Shown: in pieces, positions 7,791 to 15,157 of the stretch | Numbering within the stretch: position 1 is the first letter of the stretch | Layout: the number at the start of each line of letters is the position of its first letter | Origin: Luteibacter mycovicinus | GTDB lineage: Bacteria; Pseudomonadota; Gammaproteobacteria; Xanthomonadales; Rhodanobacteraceae | Length of the DNA: 64,000 nt | Direction of reading: 5' to 3' | Assembly: GCF_000745235.1 (NCBI RefSeq) | Contig: NZ_JQNL01000001.1 | Coordinates: 1 to 64,000 of the forward strand | Position numbers and translations under genes: made by a program | The notes under the pieces: generated by a model | What the model was told of the DNA's origin: nothing | What the model saw: only the letters and a program-made list of their open reading frames with translations | Database searches by the model: none

Positions 7791-7871
7791 GTGGGTTATC
7801 GGGTGATTTGTACTGTCGCTTGCGTCGTCGCGGGGGTACTCGTCAAGCGGTGGCTGTATCGTCGTCGGTGA
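7791..7871 (+). CDS. Tiny membrane peptide after zot (26 aa)
   Basis: GTG 7791 preceded by TTGGAG at good spacing, 11 bp after zot. The product is one short hydrophobic helix (VICTVACVVAGVLV) with a basic end (KRWLYRRR). It is too short for ordinary gene calling; the ribosome-binding site and position support it. Function unknown; possibly a small assembly factor. Confidence 0.4.
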   Translation: MGYRVICTVACVVAGVLVKRWLYRRR

Positions 7872-7879
7872 CTGAGCGT

Positions 7880-7939
7880 CCTTCGGTCGCCCGGGCGAGA
7901 CTGCAAATCGATTTGTCGCTTCGCCCGGGCAACCGAAGG
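7880..7939. other. Large intergenic hairpin: packaging signal or replication-origin candidate
   Basis: CCTTCGGTCGCCCGGGCGA (7880-7898) pairs with 7921-7939 over 19 positions with one mismatch. The loop carries a second perfect palindrome, CAAATCGATTTG (7903-7914). In filamentous phages the non-coding region after gene I carries the packaging hairpin and the strand origins, so this is the best candidate here. The role is inferred from structure and position. Confidence 0.6.
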
Positions 7940-7991
7940 TCTGGGGTGCAGGGGTTTCCCCTGCGGATACGCTCTCGACCATTCAACGAAG

Positions 7992-8019
7992 AAGACCCGG
8001 CCATCGCTGGCCGGGTCTT
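7992..8019. terminator. Rho-independent terminator, possibly bidirectional
   Basis: AAGACCCGGCC (7992-8002), six-base loop, GGCCGGGTCTT (8009-8019) followed by TCTT. An 11-bp perfect GC-rich stem between the rightward phage operon and the convergent 91-aa gene. The A-rich left flank supplies a weaker U-run for minus-strand transcripts. Confidence 0.75.
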
Positions 8020-8022
8020 TCT

Positions 8023-8298
8023 TCATGCCTCATCCAATGCCCGCAAAACCTGCTCTTGGTCGTCGTGGAACAATAGCGACTTTATCGCGTTGATGTGGAT
8101 TCCGCCGTCCGCCATCGTGCGTCCCGGTGGAACGAGGTACTGCTGTACGATCCGCCATCCTCTCCATTTGTCGGTTTGGATGTCCTGTCGGCCATCGTGT
8201 CGCGCCATGGCCCAGTTCAGGATCTCGCGCAGTGGTATGTGTCGACCCTGAGGGGTGATCAGTTCTCCGGGTTCAAGTTGCCATGTAGCCGAGGGCAT
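8023..8298 (-). CDS. Hypothetical phage protein downstream of the repressor in circular form (91 aa)
   Basis: A soluble protein with several tryptophans and a GWRIVQQYLVPPGRTM segment that recalls small DUF3653-like phage proteins; that resemblance is tentative. In the prophage it stands alone at the right end, but in the circular phage the minus-strand repressor gene runs across the attachment core and ends just inside this gene, so the two would form an overlapping repressor operon. It ends at the terminator at 7992. A role in lysogeny control is possible by context only. Confidence 0.55.
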   Translation of the reverse strand: MPSATWQLEPGELITPQGRHIPLREILNWAMARHDGRQDIQTDKWRGWRIVQQYLVPPGRTMADGGIHINAIKSLLFHDDQEQVLRALDEA

Positions 8299-8369
8299 CA
8301 GGTCTTCCTTTCTGTCGGCGGTACAGCATGCGCGTGGGGCGTGTCAATTGCCTGCGAAGCTTTTTCAGG

Positions 8370-8397
8370 TATTCGCATAATGTATATTATGTCAAAT
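8370..8397 (+). other. dif: attR/dif: right junction, complete dif-like site
   Basis: TATTCGCATAA (XerC arm, 8370-8380), TGTATA core, TTATGTCAAAT (XerD arm, 8387-8397). The XerD arm differs from the gammaproteobacterial consensus at one base. Because the chromosome supplies this half, a functional dif is regenerated beside the prophage, as usual for these phages. It marks the replication terminus. Confidence 0.85.
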
Positions 8398-8439
8398 TGC
8401 GAATTCATTCTCGCGGTGTCTTCATGGCTCCGTTGTCGT

Positions 8440-9234
8440 CACCTGTCCTTGGTGGCCGCTGGCCTCAAGGCTAAGCTGGGCCCTTGGGTACTTGCCACCG
8501 TCGGTCATCGGGTGGCGCTGCTGTCGACGGCGCACCGGCTCAAGCAGCTAATCAACCCGTGCGAGCAGTCGGCCATTCGCATGGTACTGAGCCGGGCCGC
8601 TCGGGCGGAAGTCAAGCGCGGCGAGCGACCGCGCAAGAAGACGGCGATCACTTTGGCTGAGTTGGAGTCGATGCTGGCGACTTGCGACGACAGCCTGGAA
8701 TGCTTGTGCGACTGCGCCGTACTCTGCTTCGCCTTGTCCAGTGGCGGCCGGCGACGCAGCGAGGTAGCGGCGGCCGACCTGCGCGACCTACGCCGCATCG
8801 GCCCACAGGGATTCATCTACCGGCTAGAACACAGCACGACGCAACAAGCCGCATAACCGCGACGTCGCCCCCGGACAAGCCCGTCTTGGATCGCGCCGCC
8901 CAGGCCTGGAGGTTTGGTTGGTCACCGCCGGCATCACCGAGGGAGCGATTTTTCGGCGATTGTGGAAGCAGCCCGTCGGCCCCGCCCTCTCACCGGCCGC
9001 GGTGGGCGAGATCGTGCAGCGGCGCGCCAAGCTGGCGGGACTGGAAGGCAACTTTGGCGGCATAGTCTGCGCTCGGGGTTCGCGATCAAGGCGAGCCGCC
9101 AAGGGGTGCCATTGCAGGCAATCATGGCGATGACCGAGCACCGTGCGGTGTCTAGCGTGATGGGGTACTACCAGACTCGAGGTGTCGCAGATAATCCCGC
9201 CGTGTACTTGCTTGATTCTGCAAACAACGGATAA
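8440..9234 (+). pseudogene. Tyrosine recombinase/integrase, broken by several frameshifts and lacking its N-terminus
   Basis: Frame 1 encodes VALLSTAHRLKQLINPCEQS through KKTAITLAELESMLATCDDS and SGGRRRSEVAAADLRDLRRI (the first catalytic Arg region), ending near 8835. Frame 3 continues DKPVLDRAAQA. Frame 2 gives EGAIFRRLWKQPVGPALSP. Frame 1 returns with HSLRSGF (the catalytic H-x-x-R box) and MAMTEHRAVSSVMGYYQ (the H and tyrosine region). The core-binding N-terminal domain is missing and the reading begins a few tens of bases right of dif. Probably the dead integrase of the island that follows. Confidence 0.8.
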
Positions 9235-9327
9235 CGGGTCGTTGGCCGAGCGAGCGCTGACGTTTATTCTGTGGTCTCAGGCATTGCGACGCCAATTGGG
9301 CATAGTTCTCGAGGAGGGACACTTTTT

Positions 9328-10077
9328 GTGGCCACGACGTCAAAGATCGAATGGACCGAGCAGACGTGGAATCCGATTACGGGTTGCACCAAGTTATCGG
9401 CTGGCTGCAAGCATTGTTATGCGGAGACGCTCGCCCGCCGTCTGGAGGCCATGGGCACACCGGGCTACGAGAACGGTTTCGCGTTGACCTTGATGCCTCA
9501 ACGCCTTGAGGAGCCACTGCGCCGCAAGAAGCCCACGATTTACTTTGTCAATTCCATGTCCGACCTATTCCATGAAAAGGTCCCAGATGACTATATCGAG
9601 CGCATCGTGGATGTCATGGCACGGACACCACATCACTCTTTTCAAGTGCTGACCAAGCGCGCTGCTCGAATGGCGCGCTTCTTCAAAGCACGCGCTGTGC
9701 CTGACAACGTTTGGCTAGGAGTATCGGTTGAAAATAGAAAGCATGGACTGCCTCGAATCGATCACTTACGCAGCATCAATGCGCGCATTCGGTTTTTGTC
9801 CATCGAGCCTCTGTTAGAGGATTTAGGTGCACTCAATCTCTCGGACATTCATTGGGTCATCGTCGGCGGCGAGTCAGGGCCTAAGGCACGTCCCATGGCT
9901 CCTGAGTGGGCCGAATCCGTGCGCGTCCAGTGCAAGAAGCAGAAAGTTGCCTTCTTCTTCAAGCAATGGGGTGGCTGGGGGGCGGACGGAATGCGGCGTG
10001 CAAAGTCCAAGAATGGCCGTCTTCTGAACGGTCGCACATGGGATGAAATGCCTGCTACGCTGCATTCTTGGGGATAA
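9328..10077 (+). CDS. DUF5131 (phage Gp37/Gp68) three-Cys-motif protein
   Basis: A 249-aa protein starting at GTG 9328 after GAGGAGGGAC; an upstream ATG at 9271 lies in the integrase tail and lacks such a site. The N-terminus has a Cys-x6-Cys-x2-Cys cluster (Cys-20, 27, 30; GCTKLSAGCKHCYAE) resembling a radical-SAM-like iron-sulfur site, followed by DUF5131 blocks (FVNSMSDLFHEKVPDDYI, HWVIVGGESGPKARPM). This family is typically paired with TcmP, which is the next gene 18 bp away. Enzymatic role unknown; sporadic distribution near mobile and defence genes. Confidence 0.85.
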   Translation: MATTSKIEWTEQTWNPITGCTKLSAGCKHCYAETLARRLEAMGTPGYENGFALTLMPQRLEEPLRRKKPTIYFVNSMSDLFHEKVPDDYIERIVDVMARTPHHSFQVLTKRAARMARFFKARAVPDNVWLGVSVENRKHGLPRIDHLRSINARIRFLSIEPLLEDLGALNLSDIHWVIVGGESGPKARPMAPEWAESVRVQCKKQKVAFFFKQWGGWGADGMRRAKSKNGRLLNGRTWDEMPATLHSWG

Positions 10078-10095
10078 TCAGGAGGATGACCTGTC

Positions 10096-11382
10096 ATGGC
10101 AAAAGGGGGCTACGAGTGGTCGCTCGATGGAGCGTTGCCCGTTATAGAGGACCATAGTCGCGCCAAGCACGACGTGCTGCGAGCGTATTTGATCAACTAC
10201 CTGCGAATTCTTGCGCAGCACCCGCGCAGTGAGGGGATTCGCGTCACTCTTGTTGACGGCTTTGCTGGCGGCGGCCGGTATCGCACGGAATCGGGCGAAC
10301 AAGTGAGTGGCTCTCCGATAGTGCTGCTGGAGGCACTTCAAGAGGCGCGCGCACTAGTTGCTATGGACCGGAAGCAGCGCGGTATCCGTACGCCCTACGT
10401 CATTGACGCTCATGTCCATTTGGTCGAACAAAATCGATCGACATGTGCGTTTCTCCGGAAGCTGATAGCGGACAGCTCACTGACGAACTCATTAGATACG
10501 CGAGTCACGATTCATGGAAACGATTTTCATCGAGCGCTTCCAGGCATTCTGAAGGACATCCAGGATCGGCAGCGGCGCAACGGCCGGAGCGTTTTCATCC
10601 TCGACCAATACGGCTGGAGCCAAGTCAATCTCGACGCCGTCAAGCAAATTTTCACGGAACTTCCGTATGCAGAGGTGTTCCTCACCTGGATGATCGATAA
10701 TCTGATCAATTTCCTGTCCGAGCAGATGATCGACAAACTCAATCCCGCGTTGCAACGCACAGGCCTGGGGAAAGCAATTACGGCGGAACAGCTGCTGGCG
10801 ATCAAGCAGACAGGTGCCGGACATGACGGTGACCTCGCCTGGCGGCGTGCCATCCAGACGCTGATGACCGGTCAAATTCGTGCAAGTTCCGGTGCAGCGT
10901 TTAGCACGCCTTTCTACATCGTTCCTCGCAATAGCCGTCGTGGTTACTGGCTCCTGCATTTGGCTCGTCATTGGCGGGCTAACGAAGAAATGAAGCGCAT
11001 CCACTGGGGAAGCAATAATCTCCACCACCCAGGCGGAGCTGGCTTCAATATGCTCGGGTACTTGGGAAACCACGGCCAGCTCGCTTTTGATAATCGATTC
11101 GACGAGCATGCCCATCAGGCCACGCGAGACGCTTTGCGCAGCGACATCCCCCAGCGGATGAGTCAGCTACATAGCCCAGTACGCTTTGGTGACTTGGTTC
11201 AAATGACCGCAAACGAGACTCCTGCGCGACTCGATCAACTCCAGGAGGCGGTGTTTGCTCTTTCGCGCGAGCGTCAGTTGATTGTCACCACACAGTCTGG
11301 CGCCACGCGTCGTGGCGCCCATAGCATTGCGAGTGAAGACCTCATTGAGCTTCCAACCCAGCTATGGCTTTTGCCGAACTAG
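10096..11382 (+). CDS. tcmP: Three-Cys-motif partner protein TcmP
   Basis: A 428-aa protein with AGGAGG upstream. The N-terminal EDHSRAKHDVLRAYLINYLR and TLVDGFAGGGRY are the hallmark TcmP blocks; the second resembles a methyltransferase-type Gly-rich loop. The middle has VFILDQYGWSQVNLD. It is the established genomic partner of DUF5131 proteins, and the spacing suggests one operon. Base composition is lower in GC than the flanking core genes, consistent with transfer. Molecular function of the family is not established. Confidence 0.85.
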   Translation: MAKGGYEWSLDGALPVIEDHSRAKHDVLRAYLINYLRILAQHPRSEGIRVTLVDGFAGGGRYRTESGEQVSGSPIVLLEALQEARALVAMDRKQRGIRTPYVIDAHVHLVEQNRSTCAFLRKLIADSSLTNSLDTRVTIHGNDFHRALPGILKDIQDRQRRNGRSVFILDQYGWSQVNLDAVKQIFTELPYAEVFLTWMIDNLINFLSEQMIDKLNPALQRTGLGKAITAEQLLAIKQTGAGHDGDLAWRRAIQTLMTGQIRASSGAAFSTPFYIVPRNSRRGYWLLHLARHWRANEEMKRIHWGSNNLHHPGGAGFNMLGYLGNHGQLAFDNRFDEHAHQATRDALRSDIPQRMSQLHSPVRFGDLVQMTANETPARLDQLQEAVFALSRERQLIVTTQSGATRRGAHSIASEDLIELPTQLWLLPN

Positions 11383-11393
11383 AGGAGGTAAGC

Positions 11394-11534
11394 ATGTTTT
11401 TCGCATTGACGAGCCGGGAAACACTGGTGTTGGGCTGCGCTAAATTATCGCCAGCTGACGGACGCAATCGACCACCGGGCGTACGCTCGTCGTTCCTAGC
11501 CTGCGTTGTGAAAGCTTGCCACTCACCTGCGTAG
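11394..11534 (+). CDS. Short ORF with strong ribosome-binding site after tcmP (46 aa), probably truncated
   Basis: AGAGGAGGTAAGC precedes ATG 11394, eleven bases after the tcmP stop: the best ribosome-binding site of the operon. The 46-aa product (MFFALTSRETLVLGCAKLSP...) has no recognisable domain and ends in a stop beside a helicase relic on the other strand. The likeliest reading is a third operon gene whose body was lost by recombination. Confidence 0.35.
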   Translation: MFFALTSRETLVLGCAKLSPADGRNRPPGVRSSFLACVVKACHSPA

Positions 11535-11890
11535 CCACGATCGTCCCAAGGCAATCTGCGCGCTTGTGGCCGCCGAAAAAAGTCCATCGGCACTTGGCTG
11601 GTGGAGCCTTGGGGTCAGCTCCGGCCCAAGCAGTAAGACTACACAATGATCGTCGCTAGATCGGCCGCCGCGCCCCATAGCTCGTTCAACGCACTGGATT
11701 TGTTTAACGAGCTGCCGCTTTGTGCCATAAATTTCGAGCATTTGCATGCGGTCCCCGAGGCCATAGACCTCAGGCAGCCCATCGGTGGCTAGTAGCTCAC
11801 ATGCTTTGCCTAGCAAGTCGATGCCATCGTACTTGTTGGCGACTACCGTCAGATCCTTCCATGCCAACGCTATGAGCCTCAGGACGTTCA
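11523..11890 (-). pseudogene. Helicase C-terminal fragment (DEAD/DEAH, helicase_C_2 type)
   Basis: The minus strand encodes KDLTVVANKYDGIDLLGKAC, then GLPEVYGLGDRM and QIQCVERAMGRGGRSSDDH followed by CVVLLLGPELT. These match the end of SF2 helicases: a KYDGIDL-type block and a QxxGRxxRSxxD motif VI followed by a hydrophobic strand. No Walker A region or upstream helicase domain is present between here and 12155. It is a remnant, consistent with rearrangement inside the defence island. Confidence 0.6.
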
Positions 11891-12155
11891 AGGACGGGCC
11901 GTGCCACCTCCTGTCGAGTAAATTAAGCACCCCTCGAGTGCGTTGTGCTTGAGATGGATCTGCGAAGAGGTAGCCCAGATAACACGAGCTAACCGCCCTC
12001 CCCTGCGTCAGCGTTCGGCCAAAAGCAGCCGTTCGTTAAACTCACTGAGACCGGTCGTTTGATCACCGAAACGAGGCGGTTTAATCGTAAGCCAACAAAC
12101 CTCTCAACCACGCGCCCGTTTCAGAGTTCGGGAAGTCTAGTGCGAGCGCAGATAG
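11891..12155. other. Non-coding gap between relic and lmuB
   Basis: No ORF with coding character on either strand. AT-richer than the core chromosome. Probably decayed sequence. Confidence 0.4.
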
Positions 12156-14585
12156 CTACGCTGCAATCGCCCGGTCTTGTTTCCAGTCTCTAACCGAAGT
12201 GTTCGCTACCGAGTCTCCATTGGCCGTACGCCCTAGCTCTACAGTGATCAATCGGTCCCCTTCGAACGCTGGGCTGAGCTCAAGGCAGAGGTAGTCAAAT
12301 AGGGGTTTTTCGTGCACAGCAATGATCACCTGGCGTCCATGCTGCTTGGACAGTGTCCGCAACAGCGCAGCGAACTGCGAGATGTGAACCTCGTCCATGC
12401 TTTGCACCGGGTCGTCGATGATTAACCACGGCAGCTGCGGCTTCACAGACAGGTGTAGCGCAAGGAACAGCGTTAGTGCGGCCGTGTTGAGATTCCCGGC
12501 GCTGAGCATGGCCCTTGGATTCCCGCCCCTACTACCGTCTCGGTAGTGGGTTTCCAGCTTCGCTTCGACGTCGCCCTTCGTCGCCTTGGGCAAAGCGAAG
12601 GCGGGGATGAAAGGCTCGTCCGGTGCCAGGCGAACGAAGAGGTCTCGCCATGCCGCATTCAAGGAATCGTTGAACACTTGTCCAACAACACGGGAACGCT
12701 CGACCTGAGCGAGCTTGAGAAGCTCGCGGGCTTGTTCCATCGCGCGCTCCCCCGCTTCCTTCGCCGCATTCAGGCCTCGATGAGCAGTTCTGCGCTTCTG
12801 CTGCTGTAGCTTGATGGCTTCAATATTTTTCTGCTTCAAAAGCAGTTCCCTCAGCGCCGCCTCGCCATCGCGGCGAGCCGACTCTTTTGCCGTCAACCGC
12901 GCCAGCCGAGCAGTGACTTCAGCCAAGAACCGCTGCAGCGCCGCTTGCAGAGACTCGCTGGCCCCAATGGAATCCATGCAGAGCACAGTGGCAAACCGGC
13001 CAGCAGAGTCACGAATTGCTGCCGATTGCTGATCGCCGGCGCGAGCCGATACCAGGGCTTGCGCGGCGTTGGCAGCTTGCCCAAACAGGGTTTCGCCAGC
13101 CTTGGCTTCCACTTCCAGGGCAGACAAAGCCTGCAAGGCCTGCTTAAGGGTTGCAAGCCTTTGGCCGTATTCCGCTCTCGCTTCGGCTGTGAGTACTTGT
13201 GCTTGAGCGCTACCGATATCTCTATCTCTGTCCGCGACGGCGTTCACCGTGTTCGCGCGGTCCTGCGACAACGCCGAGAGAAGGCCCGCCGACTGGGTCA
13301 GGGACGCAATCCGTGCGGTGAGATGACCCAGCAACGGCGACGATGAAACCTCACCGAAGTCCCGACTACAGACAGGGCATTCTTCCGTGTGCACATGGGG
13401 AACCAAGGCAGACAGCGCCTGCGCAAGCTGGCCTGCCTCGCGCGAATGCTGCACGATCTGCTTGTCGATCTCTTCCAGCCGCCTAGTGAGGCCTTGCCGG
13501 TCCGTCCGAAGGGTTGAAACCTGCTTTTGTGCAGCTTGATCCGTGTCCTGAACCTGCTGGCATCTCGTCACCTCAGCGGCAATGGCTCGATGGGCATAGG
13601 CGAGGGCGTATTCGGGGCGATTTTGAATGGGCGATGGCAGATCAGAGAAGTAGCCACCGAGCCTATCGAACAGCTCCGTCATGCGCTTGCCACTGGTGTC
13701 CATCCAGCCACGCAGTGCCGCGTCGGCGGCACTGGCGGCCGTTTCGACGGCCTCGCGCTTGTCGGCAGAAATGACGGATACCACCCTCTGGCTCTGCGAG
13801 ATCGTGTCATTGAGCTCCCGCCTGAGCTGCGTCAGGCGTTGTAGCTCAGGTTCCTGCGACTGGTCCTTCAACAGGTCAAGTATCGCCTGTGCCGAGAGGC
13901 CGGCAACTTCTGGCCAGTGTGGTGCAAGTCGTTGACCCGCCGTCTGCGTGAGCTGCGCCGCCTGGCCCTCGGCGGCAGTGAGTTCTTCAGCCAGGCGGCT
14001 CAATTCGTCATCCAAACTCGGGAGCTGCTCGCGCATGTCCCAGAAACTTACGGCATGGCCGCGGAGCCGGCGAACGTCACCGGCATTGTGCAGGCCGTCA
14101 ATGAGCGCTTCTAGCGCATCCAGCCCCAGCAACTCCTTGACGAATCGCGTCAGCGCCGAACCATTTACCGCCTTGTCCTCGTAGAACTCCAGTAGTCTCG
14201 TCAGCGTAGATTGCGCCAGGTAGCAGCGCTCCGAGAAGTGCTTGGTCAGCAGGGGACCCAGCGCCGGCTTGCCACCGAGCTCGTGGCCATGGATGTCGAA
14301 ATGACCTGCCGGAAAGTCGACACCAAGCCCGTGGACGCCGATCGACACCGATGCCTTCATGGACGCCGCCTCCTTGTGGACCAGATGCTCACGAAGCCGC
14401 GGATCCAGCCGAGATAGCGACGCCAGATTGCCAGTCAGGCCAAGTTCCATTGCCGTCAATAAGCTGGTCTTACCAGCGCCATTACGGCCATGGATCAGCA
14501 CAACAGGGCTATCCATCGGGATCGTGACGCTCCCACGAATACTGCGGAAGTCGGTAGCCGTGATTGACGTGATGCGCGGCGTCAT
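12156..14585 (-). CDS. lmuB: SMC/Rad50-like ATPase, Lamassu LmuB-type
   Basis: An 809-aa protein. Walker A HGRNGAGKTS (32-41), long heptad-rich coiled-coil regions (about 170-380 and 430-640), a central zinc-hook CPVC at 403-406, an ABC signature-like LSAGNL (about 694) and Walker B LPWLIIDDP (about 718-726) followed by a D-loop-like SMDEVH. This is the Rad50/SMC fold used by Lamassu LmuB (DdmC) to sense foreign DNA ends or structures. The four-base overlap with the preceding small gene, and of that gene with the SIR2 gene, gives the effector-small-SMC order of Lamassu/DdmABC. The last gene of the operon. Confidence 0.8.
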   Translation of the reverse strand: MTPRITSITATDFRSIRGSVTIPMDSPVVLIHGRNGAGKTSLLTAMELGLTGNLASLSRLDPRLREHLVHKEAASMKASVSIGVHGLGVDFPAGHFDIHGHELGGKPALGPLLTKHFSERCYLAQSTLTRLLEFYEDKAVNGSALTRFVKELLGLDALEALIDGLHNAGDVRRLRGHAVSFWDMREQLPSLDDELSRLAEELTAAEGQAAQLTQTAGQRLAPHWPEVAGLSAQAILDLLKDQSQEPELQRLTQLRRELNDTISQSQRVVSVISADKREAVETAASAADAALRGWMDTSGKRMTELFDRLGGYFSDLPSPIQNRPEYALAYAHRAIAAEVTRCQQVQDTDQAAQKQVSTLRTDRQGLTRRLEEIDKQIVQHSREAGQLAQALSALVPHVHTEECPVCSRDFGEVSSSPLLGHLTARIASLTQSAGLLSALSQDRANTVNAVADRDRDIGSAQAQVLTAEARAEYGQRLATLKQALQALSALEVEAKAGETLFGQAANAAQALVSARAGDQQSAAIRDSAGRFATVLCMDSIGASESLQAALQRFLAEVTARLARLTAKESARRDGEAALRELLLKQKNIEAIKLQQQKRRTAHRGLNAAKEAGERAMEQARELLKLAQVERSRVVGQVFNDSLNAAWRDLFVRLAPDEPFIPAFALPKATKGDVEAKLETHYRDGSRGGNPRAMLSAGNLNTAALTLFLALHLSVKPQLPWLIIDDPVQSMDEVHISQFAALLRTLSKQHGRQVIIAVHEKPLFDYLCLELSPAFEGDRLITVELGRTANGDSVANTSVRDWKQDRAIAA

Positions 14586-15157
14586 ATTGTCTTCTCTTTG
14601 GCTTGGACGGCAGCGGCGTCGATGATCGAGTACAGCTCCTTACTGACGGCGCCCTCCCCCAGCGATGCAATATCGATCAATTTCCTGGTGGTTTCGTCCA
14701 GGTTTTGCGCGGCGGCGTGGATGCGGGCTAGGGAGTTGCCCACCGCGGACTCAGGCTGTGGCAACGACAGAGGCAGCAGCACAGCCAGCCAGTTCTTGAG
14801 GAGTTCGTCGCCGTCGTCACCGCTGATGTTGCCGGTGGGAAGGACCCGGCAGACCCGTCCTAGAGATTCTAGCGCAGCACCACTGGGGCGTGGGCCTGTC
14901 ACCACCAAGGTGAGCGACCGTGTGGAGGACGCGATGTCCAGCGCGCGCGCCACGCCGTCGACCTTGCGGATCAGCTGCGTCTCGCTCTCGCTGGCGATGT
15001 CGGCGACGAGGATGAGTTCGGCTGAGTTCTTCGCTTTCACGAACGCGGCCGGAAACTGAAACTTCAGCTCGCCAACCTGGAGTCCGTTGGCGATCCGCTG
15101 GTACCCAGCATTCTCAAGCGCCACCGTGACCCGGCCAATAGGGGTTGAATCAGTCAT
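14582..15157 (-). CDS. lmuC: Lamassu LmuC-like small subunit
   Basis: A 191-aa protein, overlapping its neighbours by four bases on each side. The N-terminal half has alternating strands and helices (FVKAKNSAELILVADIASES, then TQLIRKVDGVARALDIASST), followed by a Pro-rich linker and a helical C-terminus. No catalytic motif seen. Size and position between a SIR2 effector and an SMC ATPase fit LmuC/DdmB, which bridges effector and SMC dimer. Sequence similarity to known LmuC could not be tested here, so the name rests on context. Confidence 0.6.
   Translation of the reverse strand: MTDSTPIGRVTVALENAGYQRIANGLQVGELKFQFPAAFVKAKNSAELILVADIASESETQLIRKVDGVARALDIASSTRSLTLVVTGPRPSGAALESLGRVCRVLPTGNISGDDGDELLKNWLAVLLPLSLPQPESAVGNSLARIHAAAQNLDETTRKLIDIASLGEGAVSKELYSIIDAAAVQAKEKTI

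Larger units (their letters stand above)
1262..8386 (+). mobile_element. Filamentous (inovirus-type) prophage integrated at dif
   Basis: About 7.1 kb between two copies of the dif XerC arm plus core. Gene order is typical of Xanthomonas/Stenotrophomonas filamentous phages: repressor (minus), small ORFs, RstA/gpII-like replication initiator, ssDNA-binding protein, small coat protein, major coat protein with signal peptide, large adsorption protein, gpVI-like protein, Zot/gpI assembly ATPase, then a non-coding region with a strong hairpin and a 91-aa minus-strand gene. All expected modules are present and open except for a suspicious region at 2032-2538. No integrase is encoded, consistent with XerCD-dependent integration. 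It looks potentially active. Confidence 0.9.
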
